Shown here: positions 11,745 to 25,278 of the stretch, piece after piece
How the letters are laid out: every line of letters begins with the position of its first letter
How positions within the stretch are numbered: position 1 is the first letter of the stretch
NCBI RefSeq assembly: GCF_003634965.1
Contig: NZ_RBXP01000017.1
Coordinates: forward strand, 170,438-234,437
Reading direction: 5' to 3'
DNA length: 64,000 bases
DNA from: Azonexus fungiphilus
GTDB lineage: Bacteria; Pseudomonadota; Gammaproteobacteria; Burkholderiales; Rhodocyclaceae
The notes under the pieces: model-generated
What the model was told of the DNA's origin: nothing
What the model saw: the letters and a program-made list of their open reading frames with translations, nothing else
The model's database searches: none
Made by a program: the position numbers and the translations under genes

Positions 11745-14700
11745 ATGCGCCTGATCAAACTCAAACTCGCCGGCTTCAAGTCCTTCGTCGATCCGACCCA
11801 GGTGTCCCTGCCCGGGCAACTGGTCGGCGTCGTCGGTCCGAACGGCTGCGGCAAGTCGAACATCATGGACGCGGTGCGCTGGGTGCTCGGCGAGTCGAAA
11901 GCCTCGGAACTGCGCGGCGAGTCGATGATGGACGTGATCTTCAACGGCTCGACCAACCGCAAGCCGGTGTCGCGCGCCTCGGTCGAGCTGATCTTCGACA
12001 ACTCGCTCGGCCGGGCCATGGGCCAGTGGTCGCAGTACGCCGAGCTGTCGGTCAAGCGGGTGCTGACGCGGCAGGGCCAGTCGGATTACTTCATCAATAA
12101 CCTCAAGGTCCGGCGCAAGGACATCACCGATCTCTTCCTTGGCACCGGGCTGGGGCCGCGCGCCTACGCGATCATCGGCCAGGGGATGATCTCGCGCATC
12201 ATCGAGGCCAAGCCCGACGACCTGCGCGTCTTCCTCGAGGAAGCCGCCGGCGTCACCCGCTACAAGGAGCGGCGCAAGGAAACGAACGGCCGGCTGGAAG
12301 ACACGCGCGAAAACCTGCTGCGCGTCGAGGACATCCGCGAGGAGCTCGGCCACCAGATCGAACGCCTGGCCTCGCAGGCCGAGGTCGCCCGCCGCTACCA
12401 CGCGCTCAACGAGCAGCTGGTGCAGAAGCAGCAGCTGCTCTGGCTGCTGAAAAAGCGCGAAGCCGAGGCCGAGCGCCAGCGGCTGGCGCTCGAGGTCGAA
12501 CGCGCGACGACCGAGCTGGAAGCGCAGAGTGCCGCGCTGCGCGAGACCGAGGCGCGCGCCGAGGCCACCCGCGAAGCGCATTTCGCCGCCGGCGACGCGC
12601 TGCACAACGCGCAAAGCGAGATGTACGCGGCCAATGCCGAAGTTGCCCGGCTGGAAGCGGAAATCCGCCATCGCCGCGAATCGCGCAGCCAGCTCGAGGC
12701 GCGGCTGGTGCAGCTGGAAGACGAGCTGGCGCGGTGGACGCAAAATGCCGAAAAACTGACGGTCGACCGTGAACATTGGGAAGAAATGCAGGAAGTCACG
12801 CGCTTGCGCGTCGACGAGGCCGAGGAGCGCCTGCATGCCCAGATGAACCTGGCGCCGCAGGTCGAGGAAGACCACGCGCAGGCGCTCGAGGAGCTGCAGC
12901 GGCTGAAGACGCGTACCGCCAACGGCGAGCAGAAGCTGGAAGTCGAGCTGACCAACAAGGCGCACGCGCAGCGTTCGCTGCAGGCGGTGATCCAGCGCCG
13001 CGAGCGGCTGCGCGACGAGACCTTCGGCGAAGCGCCGGACGAACTCGAGGTCGCCGAGAAGGAAGAGGAGCTCGAGCTGCTGCGCGAGGAGCTGGCCGGC
13101 GATCAGGAACACCTGCAACAGTTGCAGGAGGAAATTCCCCAGCTGGAAGCCAAACGCAAGGCCGTGCACGGCGAACTGCAAAGGCTGGAGCGCGAACTCG
13201 CCGCCGGCCAGGCCCGCCGCGCCGCGCTCGAGCAGATGCAGGCGAAGACCGCCGGCAGCGGCAAGCTGCCGGAATGGCTGGCCCGGCACGGCCTGACCGA
13301 TGCGCCGGCGCTGTGGCAGCGGATCCATGTCGAGGCCGGCTGGGAAGAGGCGGTCGAAGCGGTGCTGCGCGAGCGCCTCTCGGCGATTCCCGGCGACGAT
13401 CCGGCAAAGCTCGCCGAATGGCTGCACGACCGGCCGGACGCCCGCTTGTCGGTGATCCTCGGCGATGTCACGGTCGACCTGCCGAATCGGGCAAAAACGC
13501 TGCTCGAGCAAGTGCGCTGCGACGATCCGCGCATCGCCGCGGCCCTCGCCGACTGGCTCGGCAACGTCGCCACCGCCGCAACGCTGGCCGAGGCGCTGGC
13601 CCTGCGCGAGACGCTGGCGCCCGGCGCCGTCGTCGTCACCCGCGGCGGCGACCTGCTCACCCGCAGCAGCCTGACCTTCTTCGCGCCCGACCAGGGCGAG
13701 CACGGCCTGCTCGAACGCCAGCGCGAGATCGAGGCGCTCGCCGAGGGCATCGCGCTGGCCGAGGAAAAAAGCGAGAACCTGCGCGAACAGGCGGCGATGT
13801 TCGACGAGCAGTACGCCGACAAGCAGGAAGAAATCGACGAGACCCGCCAGTACGTCACCGACCGCCAGCAGCGCGTGCACCACGTCCAGCTCGAAGCGCT
13901 CAAGCTGAGCCAGGCGCTGGCCCGCTACAACGAGCAGAAGGAACGCATCGCCGAGCAACTCGCCGAACTGGCCGAGGAAGAAGAGGGCGAGCGCGAGCGC
14001 GAGATGGCCGCCGACGAGCGGATCGAGGAAATCCGCGACGGTCTCGGCCGCATCCGCGTGCTGGTCGCCGGCGCCCAGGCCCGGCTCGACGAGTGCGAAC
14101 GCGCCGTGCGCGCCGAACGCGAGCGCAATGCCGATTTCGACCGGGCGCTGCGCGAGGCGCAATTCTCGGCCCGCGAGGCCGAGGGCAAGCTGCAGGACAT
14201 CTTCGCCCAGCAGGCGATCGCCCAGCGCGAACTGGCCCGCATCGAGCGCGACCGCGCCGCCTGCGCCGAGCAGGTCGAGGCGGCACCGGCCGACGTCATG
14301 GAAGAACAGCTGCAGCAGGCGCTGGCCGCCCGCCAGCAGGCCGAACTGACGCTGGCGGCGAAGCGCGACGCGCTGGAAACGGCGACCAACGCGCTGCGCG
14401 CGCTGGAAGAGCAGCGGCTGAAGATCGAGCAGGGACTGGAGCCGCTGCGCACCCGGATCGGCGATCTCAAGCTCAAGGAACAGGCGGCGGCGCTCAACGC
14501 CGAGCAGTTCGCGCTGCAGCTGCTCGAAGCCGGCGCCGACGAGGCGGCGCTGCTGCCCTTGCTCGGCGAGGCGCGGCCGCCGTCGCTGCAGGGCGAGATC
14601 ACCCGGCTGGGCAACGCCATCGCCGAACTCGGCGCGGTCAACCTGGCGGCGCTGCAGGAACTGGAGACGGCGAGCGAGCGCAAGGGCTACCTCGACATGC

Positions 14701-15238
14701 AGGCGGCCGACCTGACCGAGGCGATGGAAACCCTGGAAAACGCCATCCGCCGCATCGACCGTGAAACCCGCGACCTGCTGCAGAACACCTTCGACACGGT
14801 CAACGGCCATTTCGGCAAGCTTTTCCCCGAACTCTTCGGCGGCGGCCGCGCCGAGCTGGTGATGACCGGCGAAGAGATTCTCGATGCCGGCGTCCAGGTC
14901 ATCGCGCAGCCGCCGGGCAAGAAGAACTCGACCATCCACCTGCTTTCCGGCGGCGAGAAGGCCTTGACCGCGATCGCGCTGGTCTTCTCGATGTTCCAGC
15001 TCAACCCGGCGCCGTTCTGCCTGCTCGACGAGGTCGATGCACCGCTCGACGACTCGAATACCGAGCGTTTCTGCAGCATGGTCAAGAAAATGTCAGGGGC
15101 AACGCAGTTCCTGTTCATTTCCCATAATAAAATCGCGATGGAAATGGCCGAACAGCTGGTCGGCGTCACCATGCAGGAAAGCGGCGTCTCGCGCGTGGTG
15201 GAAGTGGACATCGAGGAAGCCTTGAAGATGAGGGATGC

Positions 15239-15242
<4 letters not shown>
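11745..15242 (+). CDS. smc: Chromosome segregation protein SMC
   Basis: 1165 residues, normal for bacterial SMC. Forms the ATPase and coiled-coil core of the condensin complex. Visible in order: N-terminal ATPase with Walker A GPNGCGKS (residues 31-38), coiled coil rich in Glu/Arg/Gln (about 170-490), a hinge (about 505-660), a second coiled coil, the ABC signature LLSGGEKA (about 1066-1073) and Walker B LLDEVDAPLDD (Asp 1095). The stop overlaps the zipA start (GTGA). Two copies of the dispersed GTCGAC element lie inside the coding sequence (about 12741-12773 and 13470-13499). Confidence 0.97.
12741..12773 (-). repeat. Dispersed GTCGAC/A-tract element inside smc
   Basis: TGACGGTCGACCGTGA at 12758-12773 is preceded on the plus strand by AAAAAC and CAAAATGCCG. 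On the minus strand the order is palindrome, then T-tracts, so polarity is inverted relative to most copies. Translates as LTVDRE. Confidence 0.6.
13470..13499 (+). repeat. Dispersed GTCGAC/A-tract element inside smc
   Basis: ACGGTCGACC followed after 10 bases by GGCAAAAACG, the standard order and polarity. It lies at the hinge region and translates as TVDLPNRAKT. Confidence 0.65.
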
Positions 15243-18939
<3,697 letters not shown>

Positions 18940-18996
18940 ACAGGGGTCTACCATGCCGGCCCCCGTCGGATTGACCGAACAACAGGGAGAGAGAGA

Positions 18997-19545
18997 ATGA
19001 ATACCCAACAAGCCCGGGCCATGCTGGCCGATGCCGAAGTGATCCACAGCGCCGAAGCGGTCAATGCCACGCTCGACCGGATGGCGGCCGAGATCCGCGA
19101 CCGTCTGTCCGAGAGCTACCCGCTGGTGCTCTGCGTGATGACCGGCGGCGTCGTCTTTTGCGGTCAACTGCTGACCCGCCTCGATTTTCCGCTCGACTTC
19201 GACTATCTGCACGCCACCCGCTACGGTCCGGAAACCCAGGGCGGCAAGATTTCCTGGCGAACGGCGCCGTGGACCCCGGTCAAGGGGCGCAAGGTGCTGG
19301 TCGTCGACGACATCCTCGACGAGGGCGTGACTCTCGCCGCGGTCAAGGAAAGCCTGCTCCGCCTCGGTGCCGAGGAAGTGCTGACGGCGGTCTTCTCGGA
19401 CAAGCTGAACGGCAAGAACAAGCCGCTGGCCGCCGATTTCGTCGGCCTCACCGTGCCCGACCGCTTCGTCTTCGGCTTCGGCATGGATGCCGGCGGCGCC
19501 TGGCGCAACCTGCCGGCGATCTACGCCAAGAAGGACGAGGCTTGA
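18997..19545 (+). CDS. hpt: Hypoxanthine-guanine phosphoribosyltransferase
   Basis: 182 residues. Converts hypoxanthine or guanine plus PRPP to IMP or GMP. Visible: the CVMTGGVVFCGQL loop, the PRPP-binding motif VLVVDDILDEGVTL (residues about 102-115), the ATRYGP loop and C-terminal DRFVFGFGMD. A GGGAGAG Shine-Dalgarno precedes the ATG. It is translationally coupled to the methyltransferase gene and lies just upstream of a methylthioinosine phosphorylase whose product hypoxanthine is its substrate, so the cluster reads as one salvage route. Confidence 0.93.
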   Translation: MNTQQARAMLADAEVIHSAEAVNATLDRMAAEIRDRLSESYPLVLCVMTGGVVFCGQLLTRLDFPLDFDYLHATRYGPETQGGKISWRTAPWTPVKGRKVLVVDDILDEGVTLAAVKESLLRLGAEEVLTAVFSDKLNGKNKPLAADFVGLTVPDRFVFGFGMDAGGAWRNLPAIYAKKDEA

Positions 19546-20219
19546 GCGCTGCCACGGTCGCCGGCTTCGTCGGCTACTGGCAGGCCGAGGGCGAAGCCTA
19601 CGCGCGCGCCGGCGACTACGCCTGGATGGCGTCGCTGGTGCCCGGTCGGCGGGTTCTCGAGATCGGTTGCGGGCCCGGTTTTGGCACCCGCGCGCTGGTC
19701 GACCGTGGACTTTCCGTACTCGTCGTCGACAGCCTCGACGACTGCCTGCAGCTGGCCGCCGCCCAGGCGCCGGCGGCGGAATGCCTGGCCGCCGACGTCG
19801 CCGCACTGGCTGACGGTCAACGGCAGAAAATCGCCGATTTTGCCCCGGACAGCGTCGTCTGCTGGCTGATGGGCGCGCCCGCCGCGGTCACCGGCGCTGC
19901 CGACGGCGATGGCGGGCGGGCGGTGATCGCCTACCGCGAACGCATCCACCGCGCCGTGGCCGAACTCGCCGCCAGCCTCGCCGGCGTGCGTGCGCTGCAC
20001 CTCGTCGATCGCACCGCGATCGCCTGGCAGGCCAAGGACATCGGCCGCGACACGCTGTGCCGCTACCATCTCGGCAAGACGCTGGCCGGCCTGCCGTTTG
20101 CCGCCACGCGCGCCGACGCGCTTTACCGCAAGCTGGCCTGGGCCGGCACCTCATCGTCCGGCGCGCTGCGCGGGGCGGTTCCCACGCTGGCCTCGCTGCT
20201 GGCACACCGGAGTCAATAA
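19542..20219 (+). CDS. Class I SAM-dependent methyltransferase of unknown substrate
   Basis: 225 residues from a TTG start that overlaps the hpt stop. SAM-binding motif I is VLEIGCGPGFGTRAL (about residues 33-47), motif II acidic residue in VLVVDSLDD, and later a CWLMGAPAAV segment. The fold assignment is clear but the substrate is not. The position between hpt and the methylthioinosine phosphorylase suggests a link to SAM by-product or purine metabolism, which is inference only. A few bases separate it from the next start. Confidence 0.75.
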   Translation: MSAATVAGFVGYWQAEGEAYARAGDYAWMASLVPGRRVLEIGCGPGFGTRALVDRGLSVLVVDSLDDCLQLAAAQAPAAECLAADVAALADGQRQKIADFAPDSVVCWLMGAPAAVTGAADGDGGRAVIAYRERIHRAVAELAASLAGVRALHLVDRTAIAWQAKDIGRDTLCRYHLGKTLAGLPFAATRADALYRKLAWAGTSSSGALRGAVPTLASLLAHRSQ

Positions 20220-20220
20220 C

Positions 20221-20991
20221 ATGCTGGCAATCATCGGCGGCAGCGGTCTGACGACCCTGTCCAACCTCGACGTCTCGCACCGCGAGGTCGTTCGCACCCC
20301 CTTCGGCGAGCCGTCCGGCGCCCTCGTCTTCGGCCAGATCTGCGGCCGGCCGGCGGTCTTCCTGCCGCGCCACGGCTACGGCCACAGCATTCCGCCGCAC
20401 ATGGTCAATTACCGCGCCAACCTGTGGGCACTGCATCACCACGAAGTCACCGGCATCATCTCGGTGGCCTCGGTCGGCGGCATCCGCGATGACCTGCAGC
20501 CGGGCGACATCGTCCTCCCCGACCAGATCATCGACTACACCTGGGGACGCAAGTCCACCTTCTTCGACGGCGTCGGCTCGCCAGTCACCCACGTCGACTT
20601 CACCGAACCCTACGACGCCGCGCTCACCGACCGCATCGCCGACGCGGCGACGGCGCTGAGCATCCCGTTCAAGCGCGGCGCCGTCTACGCCGCGACGCAG
20701 GGGCCGCGCCTCGAGACCGCCGCCGAGATCAACCGCTTCGAGCGCGACGGCGCCGACATCGTCGGCATGACCGGAATGCCCGAAGCCGTGCTGGCGCGCG
20801 AACTGGGCGTGCCTTACGCGGCGATCAGCGTCATCGCCAACCACGCCGCCGGGCGCGGTAGCAGCGCCCACGGCATCCGCTTCGAGAGCCTCGACTACGT
20901 CCTCCAGGAAGCGATGGGACGCGTGCGCAGCATCATCGAGCGCGTCGTCGGTTGCCAGGACAACTGCCAGCCGATGGGCATCTCGGTATAA
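20221..20991 (+). CDS. S-methyl-5'-thioinosine phosphorylase (MTAP/PNP family)
   Basis: 256 residues. Phosphorylase of the MTAP/PNP superfamily. Visible: IIGGSG phosphate loop at the N-terminus, LPRHGYGHSIPPHMVNYRAN substrate block, the YAATQGPRLETAAEI motif, and GMTGMPEAVLARELG near the base- and ribose-binding site. The phosphorylase splits 5'-methylthioinosine into hypoxanthine and methylthioribose-1-phosphate in Pseudomonas-type bacteria; methylthioadenosine is the alternative substrate. The neighbouring hpt, which salvages hypoxanthine, favours the thioinosine assignment. Confidence 0.85.
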   Translation: MLAIIGGSGLTTLSNLDVSHREVVRTPFGEPSGALVFGQICGRPAVFLPRHGYGHSIPPHMVNYRANLWALHHHEVTGIISVASVGGIRDDLQPGDIVLPDQIIDYTWGRKSTFFDGVGSPVTHVDFTEPYDAALTDRIADAATALSIPFKRGAVYAATQGPRLETAAEINRFERDGADIVGMTGMPEAVLARELGVPYAAISVIANHAAGRGSSAHGIRFESLDYVLQEAMGRVRSIIERVVGCQDNCQPMGISV

Positions 20992-21000
20992 GCGGTAACA

Positions 21001-21030
21001 TGACGCCTTCACGTAACTGAGGAGGCGTCA
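21001..21030 (+). promoter_or_regulatory. Inverted repeat overlapping the ribosome binding site of the next gene
   Basis: TGACGCCT (21001-21008) is the exact inverse complement of AGGCGTCA (21023-21030). The downstream arm shares bases with the GAGGAGG Shine-Dalgarno (21019-21025) in front of the ATG at 21034. If folded in the mRNA, the stem would occlude ribosome loading. No T-run follows, so it is not a standard terminator. Confidence 0.5.
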
Positions 21031-21033
21031 CCC

Positions 21034-22071
21034 ATGAGCAAGGCCCTGCGCTGGTCGGAACGCTGGTTCCGTTTCGGGTTGTGGATCGTCGCCCTGGTCT
21101 TTGCCAGCTTCCTGATCGGGCTGGGCGGCAACATCGTCGAGAACCTGCCGCGCGTCGAGCAGCAACTGACGCTCGAGGACTTCCTCGACCGCGATGCCGC
21201 CGCTGCCCTGCGCGCCGAGATCGAGGCGGCGCGCCTGGCGCGCCAGGCGGCCCAGGAAGCGCACGACCAGGCGCAGCTGAAACTGAATATCGCCCGTTCC
21301 GACGCGTCGACCGCCAGAGACACCTTCAACAACTGGCTGGCCACCCGGCGCGCCACCCAGCTGGCCGAGCAGGACCGCGAACTGGTCGCGCGCAGCGCCC
21401 AGCTCGACACGCTCAAGGCGGCCGAGCGCCAGGCGCTGGCGGCGGTGCAGGCGCAGCAGCAGGCGCTGCTCGACCAGCAGCAGGCGGAAAGCCGGGCCGA
21501 GACCCGGCTCAACGACATGCGCGCCGCCGCCGGCGGGCGCTACCGCGACGAACTGCGCAGCCAGGAACTGCGCGTCTTCGCCTATCGCCTGGCCCTGACC
21601 CTGCCGCTGCTCGGCGTCGCCGGCTGGCTCTTCGCCAGGCAGCGCAAGAGCACCTGGTGGCCGTTCGTCTGGGGCTTCATCTACTTCGCGCTGTTCGCCT
21701 TCTTCGTCGAGCTGGTGCCCTACATCCCGAGCTACGGCGGCTGGATCCGCTACAGCGTCGGCATCGTCCTCACCGTGCTCGTCGGCCGCTACGCGATCCT
21801 GGCGCTGAACCGCTACCTCGAGCGGCAGAAGCAGGCCGAGGCGCTGCCCGACGTCGAACGGCGCAAGGAACTGTCCTACGACGTCGCCCTGGCGCGCCTG
21901 GGCAAGAAGGTCTGCCCGGGCTGCGAACGCGGCGTCGACCTGGCCAACACGGCGATCGACTACTGTCCGCATTGCGGCATCTGCCTGTTCGACCACTGCA
22001 CTGCCTGCAACGAACGCAAGAGCGCCTTCGCCCGCTTCTGCCACGCCTGCGGCGCGGCAGCGAAAAGCTAG
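21034..22071 (+). CDS. Membrane protein with coiled coil and C-terminal double zinc ribbon
   Basis: 345 residues, no known function. A membrane segment at about 12-34 is followed by a long Ala/Gln/Glu/Arg-rich coiled coil (about 45-175), then three or more membrane segments (about 183-265), then a cytoplasmic zinc-binding tail. The tail shows CPGCERG, CPHCGICLFDHCTACNE and FCHACG cysteine pairs, a zinc-ribbon pattern. The stop overlaps the convergent chrA stop. The role is unknown. Confidence 0.8.
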   Translation: MSKALRWSERWFRFGLWIVALVFASFLIGLGGNIVENLPRVEQQLTLEDFLDRDAAAALRAEIEAARLARQAAQEAHDQAQLKLNIARSDASTARDTFNNWLATRRATQLAEQDRELVARSAQLDTLKAAERQALAAVQAQQQALLDQQQAESRAETRLNDMRAAAGGRYRDELRSQELRVFAYRLALTLPLLGVAGWLFARQRKSTWWPFVWGFIYFALFAFFVELVPYIPSYGGWIRYSVGIVLTVLVGRYAILALNRYLERQKQAEALPDVERRKELSYDVALARLGKKVCPGCERGVDLANTAIDYCPHCGICLFDHCTACNERKSAFARFCHACGAAAKS

Positions 22072-23243
22072 AGCAGCAGCGCCCCGGCCAGCGCGCAGCC
22101 GGCGACGACGCGCCACGGCGGCTGTCTGCCCCAGGTCAGCGCGGCCAGCGCGACGGCGGCTAGCGCCAGTTCGCGCGGGCCGTGGATGGCGCCGGTCCAA
22201 ACCGGGTCGTAAAGCGCGGCGAGCAGGATGCCGACCACCGCCGCGTTGATCCCGGCCAGCGCCGCCCGGGCGCGGGCGTTGGCGCGCAGCGCGTCCCAGA
22301 AGGGCAGAGCGCCGGCGACCAGCAGGAAGGCCGGGGCGAAGATCGCCAGCAGCGCCAGCAGGCCGCCGGCCCAGCCGTTCGGCGTGGTACCGCCGGCGGC
22401 GCCGAGGAAGGCGGCGAAGGTGAACAGCGGGCCGGGCACCGCCTGGGCGACGCCGTAGCCGGCCAGGAAGCTTGCACTGTCGCCCCGGCCAAGGTCGTTC
22501 ATCGCCGTCTGCAGCAAGGGCAGGACGACGTGGCCACCGCCGAAGACCAGTGCGCCCGCGCGGTAGAAGGCATCGACCAGGGCCAGCGCCGGCGCGGCGA
22601 AGGTCGTGGCCAGCCAGGGCAGGCCGAACAGGCCGGCGACAAAGAGCGTCAGCCAGAGCAGCGCGCCGCGCCGGCTGATGCTGGCGGCGAGCCGTTCCGG
22701 GCCGGCGGCCGGGACTGCTGCACCGAGGGCCAGCCCGCCCAGCGCGCCGCCGGCGATCACCGTCAGTTGCCCGGCGACACCCGGCCAGGCCAGCAGCAGT
22801 GCGGCGCCGAGCAGGGCAAGCAGGCGCCGCGGCCAGTCCGGGCAGAGGCTGCGGCCCATGCCCCAGACGGCCTGGGCGACGACCGCCACGGCGACGCTCT
22901 TGAGGCCGGCGAGCAGTCCGTGGGGCAGGCTTTGGCCGAATTCGGCCAGGCCGAGTGCGAAAAGAATCAGCAGGATCGCCGACGGCAGCGTGAAACCGCA
23001 CCAGGCGGCGAGCGCCCCGCGATAGCCGGCGCGCTGCAGGCCGAGCGCCAGCCCGACCTGGCTGCTTGCCGGACCGGGCAGGAACTGGCACAGGGCGACC
23101 AGGTCGGCGTAGGCGGCGTCGCTCAGCCAGCGGCGACGATGTACGAATTCCTCGCGGAAACAGGCGAGATGCGCGACCGGCCCGCCGAAGGCGGTCAGGC
23201 CAAGGCGCAGGAAGGCGACGAAGGTTTCACGGACGGCGGACAT
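22068..23243 (-). CDS. chrA: Chromate transporter (ChrA family, two-domain)
   Basis: 391 residues with about ten hydrophobic segments arranged as two homologous halves. The N-terminal half has the family FGGPVAHLACFREEFV and CQFLPGPASSQVGLALG motifs, and the second half has the matching GGGHVVLPLLQTAM and AQAVPGPLFTFAAFLG. ChrA proteins export chromate across the inner membrane, conferring resistance; in the absence of a chrB-type regulator nearby, the physiological substrate is uncertain. Transcribed alone on the minus strand. Confidence 0.88.
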   Translation of the reverse strand: MSAVRETFVAFLRLGLTAFGGPVAHLACFREEFVHRRRWLSDAAYADLVALCQFLPGPASSQVGLALGLQRAGYRGALAAWCGFTLPSAILLILFALGLAEFGQSLPHGLLAGLKSVAVAVVAQAVWGMGRSLCPDWPRRLLALLGAALLLAWPGVAGQLTVIAGGALGGLALGAAVPAAGPERLAASISRRGALLWLTLFVAGLFGLPWLATTFAAPALALVDAFYRAGALVFGGGHVVLPLLQTAMNDLGRGDSASFLAGYGVAQAVPGPLFTFAAFLGAAGGTTPNGWAGGLLALLAIFAPAFLLVAGALPFWDALRANARARAALAGINAAVVGILLAALYDPVWTGAIHGPRELALAAVALAALTWGRQPPWRVVAGCALAGALLL

Positions 23244-23345
23244 CGCGCCAGTCTAGCGCAGCGGTCTTCCGTTTACATTTCCGAACAGTTGCCGCCGCCG
23301 GCTTTTGCTAGGCTGCAGGCTGTTCGCCCACCCGGAGTCCCGCCC

Positions 23346-25235
23346 ATGTCCATCCTGCGCAAACTCGCCGTCGCACTCGCCGTCCTCTCCGGCTTGCTGG
23401 TCGTTGCCGCCGGCATCGCCTACGCCATGTTCGACGCCGCCGCGATCAAGCGCCAGCTGATCGAGCAGGTGGCGGCGAAGACCGGACGCAGCTTGCGCAT
23501 CGACGGCGAGGTCGGCTTGTCGCTGTGGCCCGAGGTCGCGGTCAGTGCCGGCCAGGTCGGGCTGTCGGAAGCCGACGGCAAGACCGCCTTCGCCTCGCTC
23601 GCGGCGCTGCGCGTCGCGGTGGCCGTGATGCCGTTGCTCGCCGGCCGGGTCGAGGCCCGCCAGATCGAGATCGACGGCCTGGCGCTGACGCTGGTCAAGC
23701 GCCGCGACGGCAGCCTCAACATCGACGACCTGCGCGGCGGCAGCGCCAAGCCCGCGTCGGCGGCCGCCGATTCCGCCGCCACCGGCGGCGGCAGTCAGCC
23801 GCTGCAGCTTGACATCGCCGGGCTGGCCCTGCGCGATGCCCGGATCACCTGGCGCGACGAAGCCGCCGGCAAGCTCAGCCAGTTGTCGGCCGTCGATTTC
23901 TCGACCGGCCGCATCCAGGCCGACGGTGCCGCCGGTCGGCTGAGCATCGCCGATGTCCGCCTGGCGCTGCGCGGCAGCAGCGGCGACGACCGCGTCGACG
24001 CCGGGATCGAACTGCCCAGCCTGCAGCTCGACGGCCAGCAACTGAGCACCGCCTTCGCCGGCACGCTGGCGCTGAGCAGTCCGGCGCTGCCGATGCGCAA
24101 CATCAAGCTGCCGCTGGCCGGCAAGCTTGCTGCCGACCTCGGCAAATCGAGCGCCGCGCTGACGCTCCAGACCAGCCTCGATGCCTCGAAGATTGCGCTG
24201 AATGTCACGGTCGACCGCCTTTCGCCGCTGTTTTTCAATGCCGACCTGAAGATCGACCAGCTCAACGTCGATCATTACCTGCCGCCGGCCAGGTCCGGCG
24301 CGGCCCCGACGCCAGCCGGCCAGGGCAGCGCCGGTGCCGGCGGGGCCAAGCCGGCCGGCCGGATCGACCTGACGCCGCTCGAGGGGCTGAACTTCCGCGG
24401 CCAGGTCGCGGTCGGCCAGTTGCAGGTGCGCGGCCTGAAGCTGTCGGCGCTGGACATGAAGCTCGCCGCCGGCGCCGGTCGCCTCGACATCGTGCCGCTG
24501 CGCGCCAGGCTTTACGGCGGCAGCCTCGACGGCGCGCTCGGCGTCAGCGCCCGCGGCAACGTGTTCACGGTGCGCCAGAACCTGAACGGCATCGACATCC
24601 GGCCGCTGCTCGCCGACGTCCTCGGCAAGGAGCCGCTGGAAGGTCGCGGCAGCGTCGCCATCGACGTCAATACGCGCGGCCAGACGGTCGACGCGCTCAA
24701 GCGCGGGCTGGCCGGGCAGGCCTCGCTGGCCTTGCGCGACGGCGCCATCCGCGGCGTCAACCTGGCCAAGCAGCTGCGCGACGCGAAGGCCGTGCTGCGC
24801 GGCGGCAAGAGTGCGGCGAGCGCGGCCGAGGCGGCGGAAAAGACCGATTTTTCCGAGTTGACCGCCAGCTTCCGGATCGCCGGCGGCGTCGCCCACAACG
24901 ACGACCTGGCGATGAAGTCGCCTTTCCTGCGCCTGGGCGGCGCCGGCGACATCGACATCGGCAACGGCCGCATCGACTACCTGGCCAGGGTCAGCGTCGT
25001 CGAAACCTCGAAGGGGCAGGCCGGCAAGGAGCGCGACGAGCTGCGCGGAATCACCGTGCCGGTGCGCCTGCGCGGGCCCTTCGACGATCTTTCCTATACG
25101 CTAGAGGTCGACGCACTGCTCAAGGACGCGGCGCAAGCCAAACTCGACGAGAAGAAGGCCGAGCTCAAGGAAAAGGCCGGCAGGAAGCTCGAGGAAAAAC
25201 TCGGCGACAAGCTCAAGGGCCTGTTCGGCAAATGA
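23346..25235 (+). CDS. AsmA family protein
   Basis: 629 residues. An N-terminal membrane anchor (about residues 6-28) is followed by a large periplasmic domain, opening with the AsmA-type RSLRIDGEVGLSLWPEVAVSAGQVGLS and ending with the conserved LRLGGAGDIDIGNGRIDYLARVSV block. AsmA-like proteins form bridge-like structures thought to move phospholipids toward the outer membrane or to affect its assembly. The C-terminal tail is Lys/Glu-rich (KLDEKKAELKEKAGRKLEEKL), likely a helix. An upstream CCCGGAG gives the ribosome site. Confidence 0.88.
   Translation: MSILRKLAVALAVLSGLLVVAAGIAYAMFDAAAIKRQLIEQVAAKTGRSLRIDGEVGLSLWPEVAVSAGQVGLSEADGKTAFASLAALRVAVAVMPLLAGRVEARQIEIDGLALTLVKRRDGSLNIDDLRGGSAKPASAAADSAATGGGSQPLQLDIAGLALRDARITWRDEAAGKLSQLSAVDFSTGRIQADGAAGRLSIADVRLALRGSSGDDRVDAGIELPSLQLDGQQLSTAFAGTLALSSPALPMRNIKLPLAGKLAADLGKSSAALTLQTSLDASKIALNVTVDRLSPLFFNADLKIDQLNVDHYLPPARSGAAPTPAGQGSAGAGGAKPAGRIDLTPLEGLNFRGQVAVGQLQVRGLKLSALDMKLAAGAGRLDIVPLRARLYGGSLDGALGVSARGNVFTVRQNLNGIDIRPLLADVLGKEPLEGRGSVAIDVNTRGQTVDALKRGLAGQASLALRDGAIRGVNLAKQLRDAKAVLRGGKSAASAAEAAEKTDFSELTASFRIAGGVAHNDDLAMKSPFLRLGGAGDIDIGNGRIDYLARVSVVETSKGQAGKERDELRGITVPVRLRGPFDDLSYTLEVDALLKDAAQAKLDEKKAELKEKAGRKLEEKLGDKLKGLFGK
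24207..24236 (+). repeat. Dispersed GTCGAC element inside the asmA-like gene
   Basis: ACGGTCGACC, then after about 13 bases GCTGTTTTTC. The second part is a T-tract rather than an A-tract here. Translates as TVDRLSPLFF. Confidence 0.45.
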
Positions 25236-25278
25236 GCCGCCGGCCTAGAATGCGACCTTTATCCGCCGGACCGACGCC

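Noticed and set aside
10476..14939. A 1487-codon open frame antisense to smc and lpxR
   Set aside because: High-G+C codon bias makes the antisense strand stop-free; the sense frame encodes unmistakable SMC with Walker and signature motifs. No antisense homology or ribosome site.
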